A stretch of 5,898 bases of DNA, from assembly GCA_903881065.1 (NCBI GenBank), contig CAIRRW010000460.1, positions 1-5,898 of the forward strand, given 5' to 3'. This stretch comes from an uncultured Bacteroidota bacterium (GTDB lineage: Bacteria; Bacteroidota; Bacteroidia; 2-12-FULL-35-15). The notes under the pieces were generated by a model that made no database searches, was not told where the DNA came from, and saw only the letters and a program-made list of their open reading frames with translations. This document shows positions 5,605 through 5,898 of this stretch, in pieces (the first letter of the stretch is position 1; the number at the start of each line of letters is the position of its first letter). The translations under genes were made by a program, and so were the position numbers.

Positions 5605-5898
5605 GAGCATCAAGGAAGTGGATTCGATGACTGCGGAAGTGGATTCGATGACTGCGGAAGTGGATTTGATGACTGCGGAAGTGGATTCGATGACTTAGGA
5701 AGTGGATTTGATGACTGCGGAAGTGGATTCGATGACTTGGGAAGTGGATTTGATAACTTAGGAAGAGAATCTTTGCACTTTAATATAGCTTGTCAGGTTT
5801 TTGTGTTGGGAAGAAAACTTGAGGAGAACGATGGACTGGCAACTGCGCCCGACCCGCGTGAAGTATCCTTTTTTTGCCATTGCCGCGCAGCGAAAAAA
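5584..5898 (+). CDS. Doubtful partial frame encoding GSGFDD(C/L) heptad repeats
   Basis: An open frame of 105 codons runs from ATG 5584 off the window edge. It would read MLCKLFLEHQ, then seven heptads GSGFDD followed by C, C, C, L, C, L, and finally GSGFDNL, then a decayed unit GRESLHF and about 39 non-repetitive residues. In favour: the unit is a multiple of three, the frame crosses all copies without a stop, and several differences between copies are silent in this frame (TTC/TTT, TTA/TTG). Against: no protein family is recognisable, the start lacks support, a candidate promoter lies downstream of the ATG, and the last part looks like a non-coding element. The repeat may simply be non-coding. 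Function unknown. Confidence 0.22.
   Translation, partial: MLCKLFLEHQGSGFDDCGSGFDDCGSGFDDCGSGFDDLGSGFDDCGSGFDDLGSGFDNLGRESLHFNIACQVFVLGRKLEENDGLATAPDPREVSFFCHCRAAKK
5614..5781 (+). repeat. 21-base tandem repeat array, seven units plus one decayed
   Basis: Seven consecutive 21-base units start at 5614, 5635, 5656, 5677, 5698, 5719 and 5740, and a diverged eighth lies at 5761-5781. The core is GGAAGTGGATTCGATGAC followed by a variable three-base tail. Units differ at base 12 (C, C, T, C, T, C, T) and in the tail (TGC, TGC, TGC, TTA, TGC, TTG, TTA); unit 7 also has GAC changed to AAC. There are no spacers, so it is not a CRISPR array. The array lies about 190 bases upstream of coaD, beyond its likely promoter. 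Confidence 0.95.
5846..5898. other. G+C-richer edge segment, possible truncated stem-loop
   Basis: After the A+T-rich region the sequence turns markedly G+C-richer (GCCCGACCCGCGTG at 5847-5860). Seven T at 5869-5875 and six A at 5893-5898 could pair around the 17-base G+C-rich section GCCATTGCCGCGCAGCG. The window ends within the A-run, so whether a matching right arm follows cannot be seen. It may be the left part of a dispersed palindromic element or the start of another feature. Confidence 0.3.

Noticed and set aside
5546..5698. Second forward frame giving EVDSMTA heptads
   Set aside because: It stops at TAG in the fourth unit, has no good start codon, and copy differences change amino acids.
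5614..5760. CRISPR array
   Set aside because: The 21-base units abut directly with no unique spacers and no dyad symmetry.
5612..5802. Reverse-strand frame through the array giving SNPLPQS-type heptads
   Set aside because: It has no ATG between the upstream TGA and the array, and ends directly after the array; probably a shadow.
5831..5898. Start of a CDS reading MDWQLRPTRVKYPFF
   Set aside because: Only 22 codons are visible, there is no promoter or family match, and the segment is better explained as a possible palindromic element.

Overview
The window looks like chromosomal DNA of a Bacteroidota member. The evidence is moderate A+T richness, a TACCTTTGCA box upstream of coaD that fits the Bacteroidota TAnnTTTG -7 element, a signal peptide followed by Gln, and a secreted thioredoxin-fold protein of the type common in that phylum. 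I cannot name the genus.

The left half (1-3243, + strand) is the 3' end of a respiratory complex I (nuo) operon. It holds nuoM, truncated at its 5' end by the window edge, then nuoN, then a small two-part protein of unknown function that starts 15 bases after the nuoN stop. NuoM and NuoN are adjacent antiporter-like proton-pumping subunits of the membrane arm. The 153-base gap between them is filled by a 150-base element bounded by 36-base imperfect inverted repeats built from AATTTGAAAAT modules.

The region 3244-3489 is a gene-free, A+T-rich gap between convergent transcription units, with one weak AU-rich hairpin. The right half (3490-5426, - strand) reads coaD (pantetheine-phosphate adenylyltransferase, CoA biosynthesis) and then a secreted thioredoxin-like protein with a CTSC active site. 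They are separated by 50 bases that contain a near-perfect 33-base palindrome. One arm of the palindrome contains the only Shine-Dalgarno-like sequence of the downstream gene.

The region 5427-5898 has no confident gene. It holds the likely coaD promoter and a 21-base tandem repeat of seven good copies plus one decayed copy. One forward frame stays open through the array to the window edge and would encode GSGFDD(C/L) heptads. The last 50 or so bases are more G+C-rich and may be the left part of a stem-loop cut by the window end.

The genes themselves are ordinary housekeeping genes. The least explained parts are the 21-base array, the two palindromic intergenic elements, the loss of the usual TM7 lysine in NuoM, and the small protein after nuoN. 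I see no clear new multi-gene system.
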